Of a stretch of DNA of 64,000 bases, positions 26,758 to 35,953 are shown piece after piece. A program made the position numbers and the translations under genes. Below the pieces are notes generated by a model, which saw only the letters and a program-made list of their open reading frames with translations, ran no database searches and had not been told where the DNA came from. The stretch lies in contig NZ_JAQFIF010000002.1 in assembly GCF_029504395.1 (NCBI RefSeq), forward strand, positions 372,001 through 436,000, in the 5' to 3' direction. This stretch comes from Arthrobacter sp. ES3-54. Its GTDB lineage: Bacteria > Actinomycetota > Actinomycetes > Actinomycetales > Micrococcaceae. Within the stretch, counting starts at the first letter, position 1; each line of letters begins with the position of its first letter.

Positions 26758-26969
26758 CCTCTTTGATCGCCCGGAGTCCTCGGCAGAACACCGCCTCCGG
26801 TTCGAAAGGATACGGCGCTAACGGGTGCTGAAACAGGGAGCACCGTTTGTCCGCGGCACTGCGTGAGTTCGACCTGTTGACGTAGCTGGCGAGCCAGGCG
26901 TAGACAGGGGCGTATTCATCCATTCGCAGGCCGTCCTTTGCGAGCCTGCACACCCGCAGGGAGCTTGTC

Positions 26970-27266
26970 ATGGCGGTTGCAGTTATCTTGGAATTCGACG
27001 GAACGACTCTCGAGCAGTACGACGAGATCAACAGGCTGATGGGGCTCACTCCGGGCGGACCGGGCCCTGTCGGGTCCATTTCCCATTGGGCCACGATGAC
27101 GGACAAGGGTCTGCAAGTGACCGATGTCTGGGAGAGCCGAGAGCAGTTCGATGCCTTCGCTCAGGAAAAGATCATGCCCCTCAGCGTGCAGGCCGGTTTC
27201 GCAGGGCCTCCCAAGCTGACCTTCCACGACGTGCACAATTACTACACTCCCGGGAACAGTGCCTGA
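26970..27266 (+). CDS. small ABM-like alpha-beta barrel protein
   Basis: 98 residues, opening MAVAVILEFDGTTLEQYDEINRLMGL, with WATMTDKGLQVTDVWESREQFDAFAQEKIMP in the middle. This has the strand-helix pattern of dimeric alpha-beta barrel (antibiotic-biosynthesis monooxygenase-like) proteins. No catalytic residues can be assigned. GGGAGC lies about ten bases before the ATG. It is isolated between R1 copy D and the acetyltransferase. The 27267-27523 gap shows no gene. Confidence 0.65.
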   Translation: MAVAVILEFDGTTLEQYDEINRLMGLTPGGPGPVGSISHWATMTDKGLQVTDVWESREQFDAFAQEKIMPLSVQAGFAGPPKLTFHDVHNYYTPGNSA

Positions 27267-27523
27267 AGCCTGGTATTGCAGGGCAACGCCGGCCACTCAG
27301 TTCAGGGACTCCTTGGTGTCGAAGTTGGCAGCCGCAACCGCTGTCACTGGCGGCGCGTCAGGCAGGTCTTGAGGACCTGCTTCTTCTTGTGGAGGTAGGT
27401 CACCGGCCGCTCGGTCAGCTCGCGGCGAATGGGTTCAACCCCAATGGCCAGACGCTCGTCCAGCGACGGCAATTCAACCGTAAATCGATGTGACGGGTCT
27501 TCCCCAGGTGCGAGAATGTCTGC

Positions 27524-28102
27524 ATGCTCACCTTCCTGGAGACCGAACGACTTCTACTCCGGCAGTTCACCCCCGACGATGCCGAACTACTCGTGGAACT
27601 GGACAGCGATCCACGCGTGATGCGCTACATCACCGGCGGAATCCCCACCTCCCGTGGCGACATAGAAGGCGACTTCCTCCCGGCATTCCTCGACTACTAC
27701 CAGCGCTTTCCCGGCTACGGGTTCTGGGCGGCGCTCGAGAAGACGACCGGGGAATTCCTCGGCTGGTTCCACTTCCGGCCAGGACCCGACGATCCGCACG
27801 ATCAGCCGGAACTGGGCTACCGGCTGCGCCACGCGGCCTGGGGAAAGGGGCACGCGACGGAGGGATCGCGGGCCCTGATCGCCAAGGGGTTCACCGAGTT
27901 CGGGGTGCAGCGGGTTGTAGCCTCGACCATGGCAGTAAACACAGCCTCCCGAAGGGTGATGGAGAAATCCGGGATGCGCCTCGTGCGGACCTTCGTCGCC
28001 GACTGGCCGGTGTCCGTTCCCGGCGAAGAGCACGGTGACGTCGAATACGCGATCACACGAGATGAATGGGAGTCTGACGATTCTCGCCCTCGTCGCCAGT
28101 GA
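27524..28102 (+). CDS. GNAT acetyltransferase, RimJ/RimL type
   Basis: 192 residues: ETERLLLRQFTPDDAELLVELDSDPRVMRYI at the start, the GWFHFRPGPDD region, the acetyl-CoA loop RHAAWGKGHATEG, and the later VVASTMAVNTASRRVMEKSGM helix-turn that marks the RimJ/RimL group. Typical targets are protein N-termini, amino-sugars or antibiotics; none is implied by the neighbours. Start ATG 27524 with only a weak ribosome site. Confidence 0.88.
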   Translation: MLTFLETERLLLRQFTPDDAELLVELDSDPRVMRYITGGIPTSRGDIEGDFLPAFLDYYQRFPGYGFWAALEKTTGEFLGWFHFRPGPDDPHDQPELGYRLRHAAWGKGHATEGSRALIAKGFTEFGVQRVVASTMAVNTASRRVMEKSGMRLVRTFVADWPVSVPGEEHGDVEYAITRDEWESDDSRPRRQ

Positions 28103-28280
28103 CCCGCCGGTATCAGTCGGCCGGAAGTAAAGACCCCGAGGTCCGCGATCGACGCTGAGGGATTCAACCAGGCCGTGCCAGCGCGAACATCACAGCGGCG
28201 AGGGCCGGACTGAGACCGAAAGCGCCCTCCCCTGCCCATCGCCCAGGTCGAATCGACCGTCTTTGGGGCCGGCCAGCTCT

Positions 28281-28514
28281 TTTCGGCGCATGGAACCGAA
28301 GGGACGGCGCTGCGGAAGAGGATGGGGACTCCGGAACCTCGAGAGTTTGCCCAACCCGGATCTCAGCCTTGCGCGTCTCGGGGGACCTCGGGCCGTCTCG
28401 AGCTTTCATGGGGGTCATGGCCGGCGGGCGGCCGCCGAGTCTGCCCCTGGCTTTCGCGGTCGCTTGGCCGGCCTTCGTGCCTTCGTGCAACCGCGGTCGT
28501 TCGTACGCTGCACG
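28281..28514 (-). pseudogene. serine resolvase C-terminal relic
   Basis: Minus-strand frame YERPRLHEGTKAGQATAKARGRLGGRPPAMTPMKAR, followed by degraded KAEIRVGQTLEV, matches the end of the E helix and the DNA-binding tail of Tn3-type resolvases (RTRAGLAAAKARGRxGGRP pattern). The catalytic part is missing and the final helix-turn-helix is decayed. It is in the opposite orientation to the resolvase 5' relics in the R1 copies, so the two halves do not form one gene here. Confidence 0.8.
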
Positions 28515-28648
28515 AGACGCGAACATGTCGAAATTTGGCTTCTGGTGCGATCTTGTTGTGTCCAGCCAGGGTTCGGTAAGTGACCGGAAACCTATCTCTC
28601 GACGTCCAAGAACCCAGACCCTTCGACTCCGGACCAAGTGGCCGTCCG

Positions 28649-29728
28649 CTAGCCGCCGGCACTGCACGGGGAAACGGATCGGGGCTCAGGTTCGGCCGCG
28701 GCCAGATCCTTTATCTTGGCTATGCGGGCTTTTGTATCCGGGTCCGCCTCGAGCTTCATGTAAACAGGGGCGCCGGCAGCTTTAAAGTCGGCAACCTCGG
28801 CCGCCGTCGCTACGACCACGGTTCCGCCGTCCTTGCAGAATTTCGCCGCATCGTCCGCCGTCGCGGTCATTGTTTCCACGGCCCACGTGCGGGTGGCTGC
28901 CGCCGCGTCTTTCAGGGCCCGCCGCTGACCCTCGCTCAAGGCTTGAAACGACTTCGTGTTGATGACCAGGGAGTTTAACTTGGAGTAGAGGACCATGTTG
29001 CCGGTCGCGGTCGTGGCCTTCGGGAGCGACCCGGCCAACGCGAACGACGATTCCGCCGCCACCACCGTTCCCGCTGCCATCCCGTCATAGAACTGTTCGC
29101 CCACCAGATCGTCCGGAGTGGCACCAATCGTCCTCAGCAGATCGTAGGTCGTGTCGGACCGGGGAGCCCGTACGGTTTTCCCTGCAAGATCAGCCGGCGT
29201 CAGCACCGGTTCGAAGAAGGAGAAGAGCATTCGCGTGCCTTCTGGGAACAGGGCAAGACCGGACACACCGACCTTGTCCAGCCCTGCAAGCATTTCCTCC
29301 GCGACTGCCGGGTCCGACACCTTCGCCATCAGTGCATTCGATGTCACAAGGAACGGTGCGTGAAGTGCCGCAAAGGAACTCACCCCTTCGGTGTCCCAGG
29401 CCCGGGCCGGGACCAGCCCCATATCGAAATCACCGGTCACCACTGCACGTGCCACTGCTTGATCCGGGTCGTCCTTGTCCTCACCCACGGCCTTCCATAC
29501 CGGTTCGATCAGGACCTTGCCCCCGGAGTGTTCCTTCACGTTGCGGGCGAATTCCTCAATCTGGGCGGCGGCCGGGCGGCCGGGCTCATCATCGGTGGCT
29601 ATCCGCAGGGTCTTGGTCTGTTCTGCCGCCGGCGGCGGGCTGGCCGTCGTTGAGCTGCATCCCGCTGTGGCCAGAAGTGCTGCTAATCCGAACCCTACAG
29701 AAGTCATGAAGTTGAACGGATTTCTCAT
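28649..29728 (-). CDS. TRAP-type solute-binding lipoprotein (DctP family)
   Basis: About 359 residues. Signal with lipobox LLATAGCSS (Cys near residue 23), so anchored to the outer face of the membrane. Family features: LRIATDDEPGRPAAAQIEEFARNVKEHSGGKVLIEPVW, DMGLVPARAWDTEGVSSFAALHAPFLV, the GKTVRAPRSDTTYDLLRTIGATP motif and ALSEGQRRALKDAA. No DctQ or DctM membrane subunits are near, so transport would depend on distant partners, or the protein acts as a receptor. ATG at 29728 has GGAAGG ten bases upstream. Confidence 0.85.
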   Translation of the reverse strand: MRNPFNFMTSVGFGLAALLATAGCSSTTASPPPAAEQTKTLRIATDDEPGRPAAAQIEEFARNVKEHSGGKVLIEPVWKAVGEDKDDPDQAVARAVVTGDFDMGLVPARAWDTEGVSSFAALHAPFLVTSNALMAKVSDPAVAEEMLAGLDKVGVSGLALFPEGTRMLFSFFEPVLTPADLAGKTVRAPRSDTTYDLLRTIGATPDDLVGEQFYDGMAAGTVVAAESSFALAGSLPKATTATGNMVLYSKLNSLVINTKSFQALSEGQRRALKDAAAATRTWAVETMTATADDAAKFCKDGGTVVVATAAEVADFKAAGAPVYMKLEADPDTKARIAKIKDLAAAEPEPRSVSPCSAGG

Positions 29729-29808
29729 AACCACGCGCCTTCCGGACGATGAATCCGTGATGCAGACTTTGGGACGGGCGACTGGTGAAGCAGCGCAGCT
29801 GGAAACGT

Positions 29809-30165
29809 GCGTGTCCGCAAGCTACGCCCAACGCCGCAGCGAAGCAATAGCGGACGGCAACGCCGGACCGCCGTCCTGTTGCGCAGCGAACCTTCCGCTG
29901 TGCTGGCCCAACCGAGGACAATTCGGGGCCCGTTTAACGGTGTGGACTATCTACACATCACGTATGACCGGACAATGCAGTACACAAGGAATCCGGGGAA
30001 AATCTTCAACAAACCCCCGCGAGTCAGGCCAACACCACAACTCCACGGCATGAATAGGTGCAAGACCAACCATGCCCACTGGGACAGATCAGAAAGGAGG
30101 CCCGAAATGACCCCACATCCCAGCACGCGGAGGACCTACAGCCAAGGCCCCTGACCCCGCCACCC
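29809..30165 (+). repeat. R2 repeat, copy 2 (with res-like relic)
   Basis: Begins with GTGTCCGCAAGC, the start of the R1 31-base site, then TGTTGCGCAGC, the weakened inverted site AACCTTCC...GAGGACAATT (29889-29923), GTGTGGAC, CAAGGAATCCGG, CGGCATGAATAGGT, CAAGACCAACCA and GACCCCGCCACCCACAG, in the same order as copy 1 at 22519. The two copies border the 23-29.8 kb segment. Confidence 0.7.
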
Positions 30166-30197
30166 ACAGTGGCGGGCGGAGATGGCAAATCCGTGGG

Positions 30198-30863
30198 TTA
30201 GGTGATCTCCTCGCATGGTGGTGCCGGCTGAGTGGTTATTACTTGGGTATTCGGATCGTACTCTAGGGCCGGCCTTCCGGCCACAATCACTGTAGCGCGC
30301 TCCCATGGCCGGTCTTTAAGTAGGAAGGGAATTTCTTGTTCTTCCCACTCCCTGTGCAGGTCTTCTTCTTCGTGGCCATCTCGTGCCAGGAGGCGACGTC
30401 GGGCTTCGAAGTTGTCGCACTGCACCCAGATCGAAGCGTCGACTAGGTCGGAGAGCGCTTGGCGTGATGATCCGCTCCCTTCCACCCACACCACGGAACG
30501 CCCGGCGGGTAGAGCTATGGCACCTGGACGTTCTCGGGCCACCCAACCCGGCGGACGGTAATGGACTGCCTCGCCTTGGAGCAGGGGTTCGAGGACACCG
30601 TCACGGAGTTCATCGGCCCAGTCAAAAAACGAGAGATGCCACGCTACATCGTCCGTGTGAACGACATCTGAGTCCGGCACTCGAGCTAGTAGACGATCGA
30701 CCAGGGTGGTCTTGCCTGCCCCGCTCCTTCCATCTACCGCTACAATCCATGGGCGGTTGGGACGTTGTCCTGCTGCCGGCAGTAACCGCCGCACCAAGCC
30801 TTCCAGTGACTCGGCCTGCCAGGGTCCCCCATCGGGTTCGCCGACTTCCGGTTTCATATCCAT
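30198..30863 (-). CDS. P-loop kinase, uridine-kinase-like
   Basis: 221 residues from ATG 30863 (CGAGGT upstream; open frame reaches 30941). Walker A is VDGRSGAGKTTL at about 42-53; the segment DVVHTDDVAWHLSFFDWADEL follows, with an Asp-Asp acidic motif where uridine and related kinases bind substrate. The later Arg-rich RRRLLARDG suits a lid. It probably phosphorylates a small nucleoside-like or sugar substrate; the substrate is not known. Isolated gene. Confidence 0.75.
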   Translation of the reverse strand: MDMKPEVGEPDGGPWQAESLEGLVRRLLPAAGQRPNRPWIVAVDGRSGAGKTTLVDRLLARVPDSDVVHTDDVAWHLSFFDWADELRDGVLEPLLQGEAVHYRPPGWVARERPGAIALPAGRSVVWVEGSGSSRQALSDLVDASIWVQCDNFEARRRLLARDGHEEEDLHREWEEQEIPFLLKDRPWERATVIVAGRPALEYDPNTQVITTQPAPPCEEIT

Positions 30864-30941
30864 GGTTACCTCGACTTCGATAATCGGTCCCGCCCGAAGC
30901 TGCCATATATGGAGTCTCGAGAGTTGCCCTGTATAGCGCAA

Positions 30942-31370
30942 GCTCTTTTCGTGGCTGAGGATGGCTGATGTACTAATCTACGCGGGGCTGCCGTGTTGCG
31001 GGTGTCCGGCTGATTCAGTGCGAAGGTCTAGGGTCATTTCCCTGTTGTGGGGAGAGCGCGGTGCCGTAGCGCAGCAACGTGCACTACTCGCGGACCGGCG
31101 GTTCGAAGGCCCATGCTGCCGAGTGCCGCAGCTTTTGAGCGGCACTTTCACTCGGACACGGCGTCGATGCTTCTGGCACTCATTGAGCGCCTTACTGCAC
31201 AACTCGCGCTCAGAACGACGCCGTCGACCGCGAACGTCGGCACAAGTCTTGAAATAGGTGCGCCTCGCCGTCTTCGATGCCGCCGGGTCTTCTGGGCCCC
31301 GCGGAGATGGAGACGATTCGGGCGACGAAATTCCATGGGGCTGCGAGGGGCCTTGAACGTGTTGGTGTAG
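30942..31370. other. no gene seen
   Basis: Between the kinase and R1 copy E there are only short frames without ribosome sites or family-like sequence. The last 100 bases already resemble a decayed R1 head. Confidence 0.45.
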
Positions 31371-31771
31371 CCCAGGAACGGGAAGGGCAGGGACTAAACG
31401 AAGTCCTGGCGGCCGTCCGGGCCGGCGGCACCCGGGCGGTCCCCAACTCCATCGGTTCGCCCAGTCCCCACCCGCTGTTCGAGAACATCATCGAGGACAT
31501 GACGACGGTGTCCCAGGAGTTCCGGCTACCGACAGGGATGACCATAAGGTGTTCCGTAAGCCGCAACAAGTCATGCAGTTCCAAGCGCTCCCGGCCATGA
31601 AGGAGCAAGCAGCAACACCGCTGTCCAAACCAAGAGAAGGAGCCGCCGGAGCGCAACGGCCACAACAAAAATGGGCCCCACAGGGGCCCATACGAGGAGA
31701 TTTGTACACACTCAGAGGCCTACAAGCCCCTGAACAGGGAAAACACGTGCCCGAGGTGGGACTCGAACTGC
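31371..31771 (+). repeat. R1 repeat copy E, ends inside tRNA T-arm
   Basis: Resolvase relic (REGQGLNEVLAAVRAGGT and later ENIIEDMTT pieces) at 31371-31520, hairpin ATGGGCCCC/GGGGCCCAT (about 31671-31692), and tRNA 3' end on the minus strand (31748-31768). The repeat stops abruptly right after the T-arm (about 31771) and another gene's coding sequence begins at the next base. The downstream dyad is absent from this copy, so the junction falls where a tRNA-end crossover would. Confidence 0.8.
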
Positions 31772-31828
31772 AAGGAATTGCTGGGTGACGTCGAAGGCGC
31801 CCTGGCCTCTGCACGGAAGGCCTCCTAG
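31772..31828 (+). CDS. 3' end of a gene cut by the R1 junction
   Basis: The frame KELLGDVEGALASARKAS runs from the R1 junction to a TAG at 31826-31828, which touches the GTG of the next gene. Its good coding character and coupling to the epimerase gene show it is the C-terminus of the upstream member of that operon; the rest was removed at the R1 boundary. Family not determinable. Confidence 0.6.
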   Translation, partial: KELLGDVEGALASARKAS

Positions 31829-32880
31829 GTGACCACGTCGTTCGACCCGAGCATCCCGTTCGCTCGTGCGGCGCACTCTTCTGCCAACCCGCTCGGCATC
31901 CACGCAGGCGTGTGGGTGAATGACTGGTCGCCCACTTCAGCCCGCGCCGCCATCGAGGCCAGCGCCCGGGCCGGGTTCGACCTGATCGAGATCCCCCTGC
32001 CGGATGCGAGCGGCGCGGCGGCCGCGACCGCCGGTTCCGATCTCACGAGGGCTCTGCTCGATGACAGCGGAATCGACGCCGTCGTCTCCCTCGCGCTGGG
32101 CCTCGACACCGACATCAACACCGCCGACCCCGCGGTCTCAGCCCGCGGTGAACAACGGCTTCTCGACGCCGTAGCCTTCGCCAGCAAGATCGGGGCGCAC
32201 TACGTCGGGGGCGTGACTTTCTCCGCAATGACGAAATACGCGCATCCCGCCGCCGAGGCCACCCTGGCCAACTGGCTCGCCGTCCTCACCCGGGTCGCCG
32301 CCGCCGCGCACGAGGCGGAGGTGCGGATTGGCATCGAGTACGTTAACCGCTACGAAAGCAACCTGCTGAACACTGCCGCGCAAACCGCCGCGTTCATCGA
32401 TGAGCTCCAGGAACGCGGCGCGGCTAACGTGCTGCTGCATATCGACACCTACCACGCCAACATCGAGGAGCTCTGCCAGGCCGACGCAGTGCGCGACGCG
32501 GGCCAGCTCCTCGGATATTTGCACATCGCCGAGAGCCACCGGGGCCGGCTCGGGACCGGGACGATCGACTGGAACGGCCTGTTCGTGGCCTTGGCCGCGT
32601 CAGGCTACAAAGGTCCACTGACCTTTGAGTCGTTCTCCTCGGACATCATCTCGCCCGCCACCGTGACGATATCGGCCTGTGGCGGAACCTCTGGAACGAT
32701 CCGGCCGAAGTGGCACAGCACGCCGCGGCGCTCCTGCGGAAGCATCTCGCCGCATCCGCTGACCGTGCCGCCGCTTCCAGGGCCGCTTCCGGTGATGCCG
32801 TGACCCGGGCGATGCACACGCAACGGGCTGCTAACCGGGAGGACAGACTAGGTCGTCAGGTCAGTCAAGCAGGGTTTTGA
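31829..32880 (+). pseudogene. sugar epimerase/isomerase (DTE/DPE-like TIM barrel), frameshifted near 3' end
   Basis: GTG start at 31829 with GGAAGG eight bases before. TIM-barrel sugar-phosphate isomerase/epimerase; metal residues of the D-tagatose/psicose 3-epimerase type can be placed: Glu in RIGIEYVNRYES, Asp in LHIDTYHANIEE, His in LHIAESHRGRLG and Glu in GPLTFESFS. The first frame continues to 32803 as improbable sequence; the true C-terminus (DIGLWRNLWNDPAEVAQHAAALLRKHL) follows in the next frame from about 32668 to TGA 32880, so one base is lost near 32665. All catalytic residues precede the break, so activity is possible. Confidence 0.8.
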
Positions 32881-32934
32881 CTCGTGCGGCTAGACCTCCC
32901 GGCACGGCGCCCCGGACCGTCAAAGCTCCCGTTT

Positions 32935-33207
32935 TCACCCGTTCAGCACGAAGTAGTTCAGCATCAATCCCCAATGGTCGCTTGGCACTACGAATGAATT
33001 GAGGGCGACCCTCGCATACTCGATCACCGCCGCGGCACCCTCACTATTCTCATAAACCCGAACAATTTGCCATTCTGTGGCTACCTGTTGTTGGACGGCT
33101 TTTGGGACAGCAACGGTGGCATGCCGAACCGCGAGATCCTCGACCCTGCCGACGGCCCCTGAAATACGGCGCGGCCGTCCCAGTAATCGATCGTATATGA
33201 GATGCAC
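32935..33207 (-). CDS. hypothetical protein, 90 aa
   Basis: Minus frame ending VATEWQIVRVYENSEGAAAVIEYARVALNSFVVPSDHWGLMLNYFVLNG is plausible protein but has no clear ribosome site and no family I know. It may be the end of a longer lost gene. Confidence 0.3.
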   Translation of the reverse strand: MHLIYDRLLGRPRRISGAVGRVEDLAVRHATVAVPKAVQQQVATEWQIVRVYENSEGAAAVIEYARVALNSFVVPSDHWGLMLNYFVLNG

Positions 33208-33659
33208 GGGAGTGCGGGCGGCCGCTCAAACGCCCCATCTACAGCCGCTGCTTAAACACCCGGCCAGCACCCATCTGAGACGGTGCACGGTGAGACATCT
33301 TTCCAAGAAACTGGAGGCCCGGCAGGACGTCGATTCCTTCGATCCTCCACGACACGACGTCCGCGTCTCGAAAAACGGTAGGTTTCTAGGACCCCGAGCC
33401 GAGGTCGACGGGACTCGTGAATCGACGCATCACAGGACTAGGGTTCGTTTTCTTCGTGCTCCACTTGTACTCAGGCTCTTCCTGGGCGGATTTGCCCTTT
33501 TGTGGAGCACCGACTACCCGTGGTGGGCTTTTGTCCTGCTGATCATGGTCCCAGCGCTCTTGTCCTGGGCTACTCTCGCCCTGCTGGAAGGCCGGCGTAA
33601 GACCCCGTATATGAAGGCCGGCGTAAGACCCCGTATATATAGAGCACGAACGGGAGTAC
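33208..33659 (+). other. relic region with a 26-bp tandem repeat
   Basis: At 33587-33612 and 33613-33638 a 26-base unit beginning GAAGGCCGGCGTAAGACC occurs twice without change. Just before it (about 33470-33585) the plus strand reads LRLFLGGFALLWSTDYPWWAFVLLIMVPALLSWATLALLEG, a two-helix membrane segment whose N-terminus is in another frame, so a small membrane protein gene has decayed here. Confidence 0.5.
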
Positions 33660-33784
33660 CTACGAAGCGTGGCCCGAGGATCGGGCAGAGTCGGCGGCGA
33701 CGTCGGCGATCTTGTGTGCCAACTGGTCCTCGCGGGCGAGGTTTTCCTCGCTTTTGTAGACGCGGACGTGGTGTTCTTAACCAT
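33660..33784 (-). pseudogene. prpD: 2-methylcitrate dehydratase (prpD) 5' fragment
   Basis: ATG at 33784 with AAAGGA upstream starts MVKN; after a two-base insertion the frame reads VRVYKSEENLAREDQLAHKIADVAAD, the conserved N-terminus of PrpD in actinobacteria. The gene stops matching near 33670. PrpD acts in the methylcitrate cycle of propionate use; only about 40 codons remain. Confidence 0.65.
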
Positions 33785-33922
33785 GGGGGTTCCTTTTAGT
33801 TGCCCTGACAGATCCGTTCGTCGCGTCATGGTCTTGTTCTCTGGAGTCTCCTTGCTGTGCCGGACCCGTGGGTGATTTCCGCCGTGGTGCCGGCAGGGGC
33901 GGGCCCGGTGGTGGGGGTCCGG

Positions 33923-35128
33923 TCAGTTGCGGTAGAGCAGCAGAGCTTCGCCTTGTCCGCCGCCTCCGCAGAGGGATACGGCTGCCCGTCCTTTTCCGCG
34001 TCTCGAGAGCTCCAGCGCGGCGTGGAGGGTGATTCTTGCTCCCGAGGCGCCTATGGGGTGACCGAGGGCGATGGCTCCGCCGTTGAGGTTGGTTTTCTCA
34101 AGGGGGAATCCGAGTTCGCGGGCGGAGTGCAGTGATACGGCGGCGAATGCCTCGTTGATTTCCAGCAGGTCCAGTTCTTCGACGCTCCAGCCTGCGCGGT
34201 CGAGGGCTTGCTGGACTGCGCGGGCGGGTTGGGAGTGCAGCGAGGTATCCGGCCCGGCCACCTGCCCGGGCCGGCCGACCACAGCGAGCCACGCCAGGCC
34301 TCGCTCCTCTGCCCAGCTGCGCCGGGCGAGGACTACCGCTGCCGCGCCGTCGGACAGCGGTGATGAGTTTCCGGCGGTGATCGTGCCCTTCGGGTCGAAG
34401 GCAGGGCTCAGTTGCGCGAGTGTCTGTGGGGTGGAGTCCGGCCGGATGCCCTCGTCGGCTGAGAGGACGACAGGTGCGCCTTTGCGTTGCGGGACCTCTA
34501 TCGGTGCGATCTCATGGGCGAATATCCCGTCGGCCACGGCCTGGGACGCCCGCTGGTGCGAGCCCGCAGCGACTTCGTCCTGTTCGGCGCGGCTGATGCC
34601 ACGTCCGGTGTTTCCGGTTTCGGTGAGCGAGCCCATGGGTGAGCCATCCGCGCTGTCGGTGAGCCCGTCGTGGGCCACTGCATCGAGCATTGTTGCCGGC
34701 CCGTAAGATTGCCCGCGACGGAGGCCCGGCAGCAGGTGGGGGGCATTGGTCATCGATTCCTGGCCGCCGGCGACGATGACGTCTGCGTCTCCGGCCCGAA
34801 TGGTGCGGGCGGCGTCGGTGATGGCTACAAGGCCGGATAGGCACACCTTGTTTACGGTTATGGCTGGTGTCGACAGTGGAATGCCGGCCGCCACGGCCGA
34901 CTGCTTGGCGGGGTTTTGGCCGCATCCAGCTTGGACGACGTGGCCAAGGATGACTTGGTTGACGTCCTCCGGCGCGATCCCTGCCCGTTCGATGGCGTGA
35001 CGGATGGCGTGGGCGCCCAGCTGCACGGCAGTGAGGCTTGCCAGTTGTCCGAGCAGCCGTCCCTGGGGTGTGCGGGCGCCGGCGAGGAGGACGACGTCGT
35101 CAGGGGAAGCAGCGGGAAGGTCGGCCAT
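33923..35128 (-). CDS. acetyl-CoA C-acyltransferase (thiolase)
   Basis: 401 residues, normal for thiolases. Acyl-accepting Cys96 in NKVCLSG, His357 in ALGHPIGASG, and Cys387 in SLCGGGGQG are present. It performs the last, thiolytic step of beta-oxidation or acetoacetyl-CoA formation. It is the last gene of a four-gene minus-strand operon (acyl-CoA synthetase, enoyl-CoA hydratase, SDR, thiolase), 63 bases after the SDR. Confidence 0.93.
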   Translation of the reverse strand: MADLPAASPDDVVLLAGARTPQGRLLGQLASLTAVQLGAHAIRHAIERAGIAPEDVNQVILGHVVQAGCGQNPAKQSAVAAGIPLSTPAITVNKVCLSGLVAITDAARTIRAGDADVIVAGGQESMTNAPHLLPGLRRGQSYGPATMLDAVAHDGLTDSADGSPMGSLTETGNTGRGISRAEQDEVAAGSHQRASQAVADGIFAHEIAPIEVPQRKGAPVVLSADEGIRPDSTPQTLAQLSPAFDPKGTITAGNSSPLSDGAAAVVLARRSWAEERGLAWLAVVGRPGQVAGPDTSLHSQPARAVQQALDRAGWSVEELDLLEINEAFAAVSLHSARELGFPLEKTNLNGGAIALGHPIGASGARITLHAALELSRRGKGRAAVSLCGGGGQGEALLLYRN

Positions 35129-35191
35129 GTCAGGACTCCTCGGTAGGGGCGGGTTGTTGCTGGTGATGAAGGGCTGGACGTGCAGCGGGGG

Positions 35192-35941
35192 TCAGCGGAT
35201 GGAGGATCCGATGCTGATGCCGCCGTCGACGTCGAGGACCACACCGGTGATGTAGCGGGCTTCGGGGGAGGCGAGGAAGCAGACCGCTGCCGCAATGTCC
35301 TCGGGTTCCCCTGGATGCTGGAGCGGAATTTTGCCGATGAGCTTTTCCCGGGCCGGGCCGTTCATGGAGGCGAGCATTGGGGTTTTGATGAGGCCGGGGG
35401 CGATGGCGTTGGCGGTGATTCCGTGGCGTGCTCCCTCGAGGGCTACGGTCCGGGTGAGCCCGACGATACCGGCTTTGGCAGCGACGTAGTTGGCCTGGCC
35501 GAAGTTGCCGCGCCAGCTCATGGAGGAGAAGGAGAGGATCCGCCCGCCGCCGCGTTTCTTCATGTGCGGCATAGCCGCCCGGATGCAGTTGAAGGTGCCG
35601 GTGAGGTTCACGCCGATGACCGCTTCCCAGTCGCTGGTGGAGATGTCCTCGATTCGGTTATCCCGGATGATGCCGGCGTTGTTGACCAGGACATCGCCGC
35701 CGCCGACCCCGTCGATCCAGTCCCGCACGGCTTCGCCGTCGGTGACGTCCAGGACGTGGGCGACGGGGGTATGTTCGAAAGTCCCGTCGAGCTCGTCCTT
35801 AAGCATGAGGGCGGTCTCGGGGTTGACGTCGGCGACGTGGACGAGGGCGCCTTCGGAGGCGAAGCGACGCACCATGGCCAGTCCCAGTCCCTGGGCACCT
35901 CCGGTGATGAGGACGACGTGGTCAGCAAATCTGTTGGTCAT
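35192..35941 (-). CDS. SDR, 3-hydroxyacyl-CoA dehydrogenase-type
   Basis: 249-residue short-chain dehydrogenase: TGGAQGLGLAM cofactor motif near the N-terminus, NNAGI, Ser in LSFSSMSW, and YVAAKAG as the catalytic YxxxK. By sequence it is FabG-like; between an enoyl-CoA hydratase and a thiolase it most probably oxidises the 3-hydroxyacyl-CoA to 3-ketoacyl-CoA. It starts 12 bases after the hydratase. Confidence 0.9.
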   Translation of the reverse strand: MTNRFADHVVLITGGAQGLGLAMVRRFASEGALVHVADVNPETALMLKDELDGTFEHTPVAHVLDVTDGEAVRDWIDGVGGGDVLVNNAGIIRDNRIEDISTSDWEAVIGVNLTGTFNCIRAAMPHMKKRGGGRILSFSSMSWRGNFGQANYVAAKAGIVGLTRTVALEGARHGITANAIAPGLIKTPMLASMNGPAREKLIGKIPLQHPGEPEDIAAAVCFLASPEARYITGVVLDVDGGISIGSSIR

Positions 35942-35953
35942 GGTCTGTGGCTC

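Noticed and set aside
33857..34135. 92-codon plus frame near the thiolase end
   Set aside because: Antisense to the thiolase C-terminus, low complexity and without a ribosome site.
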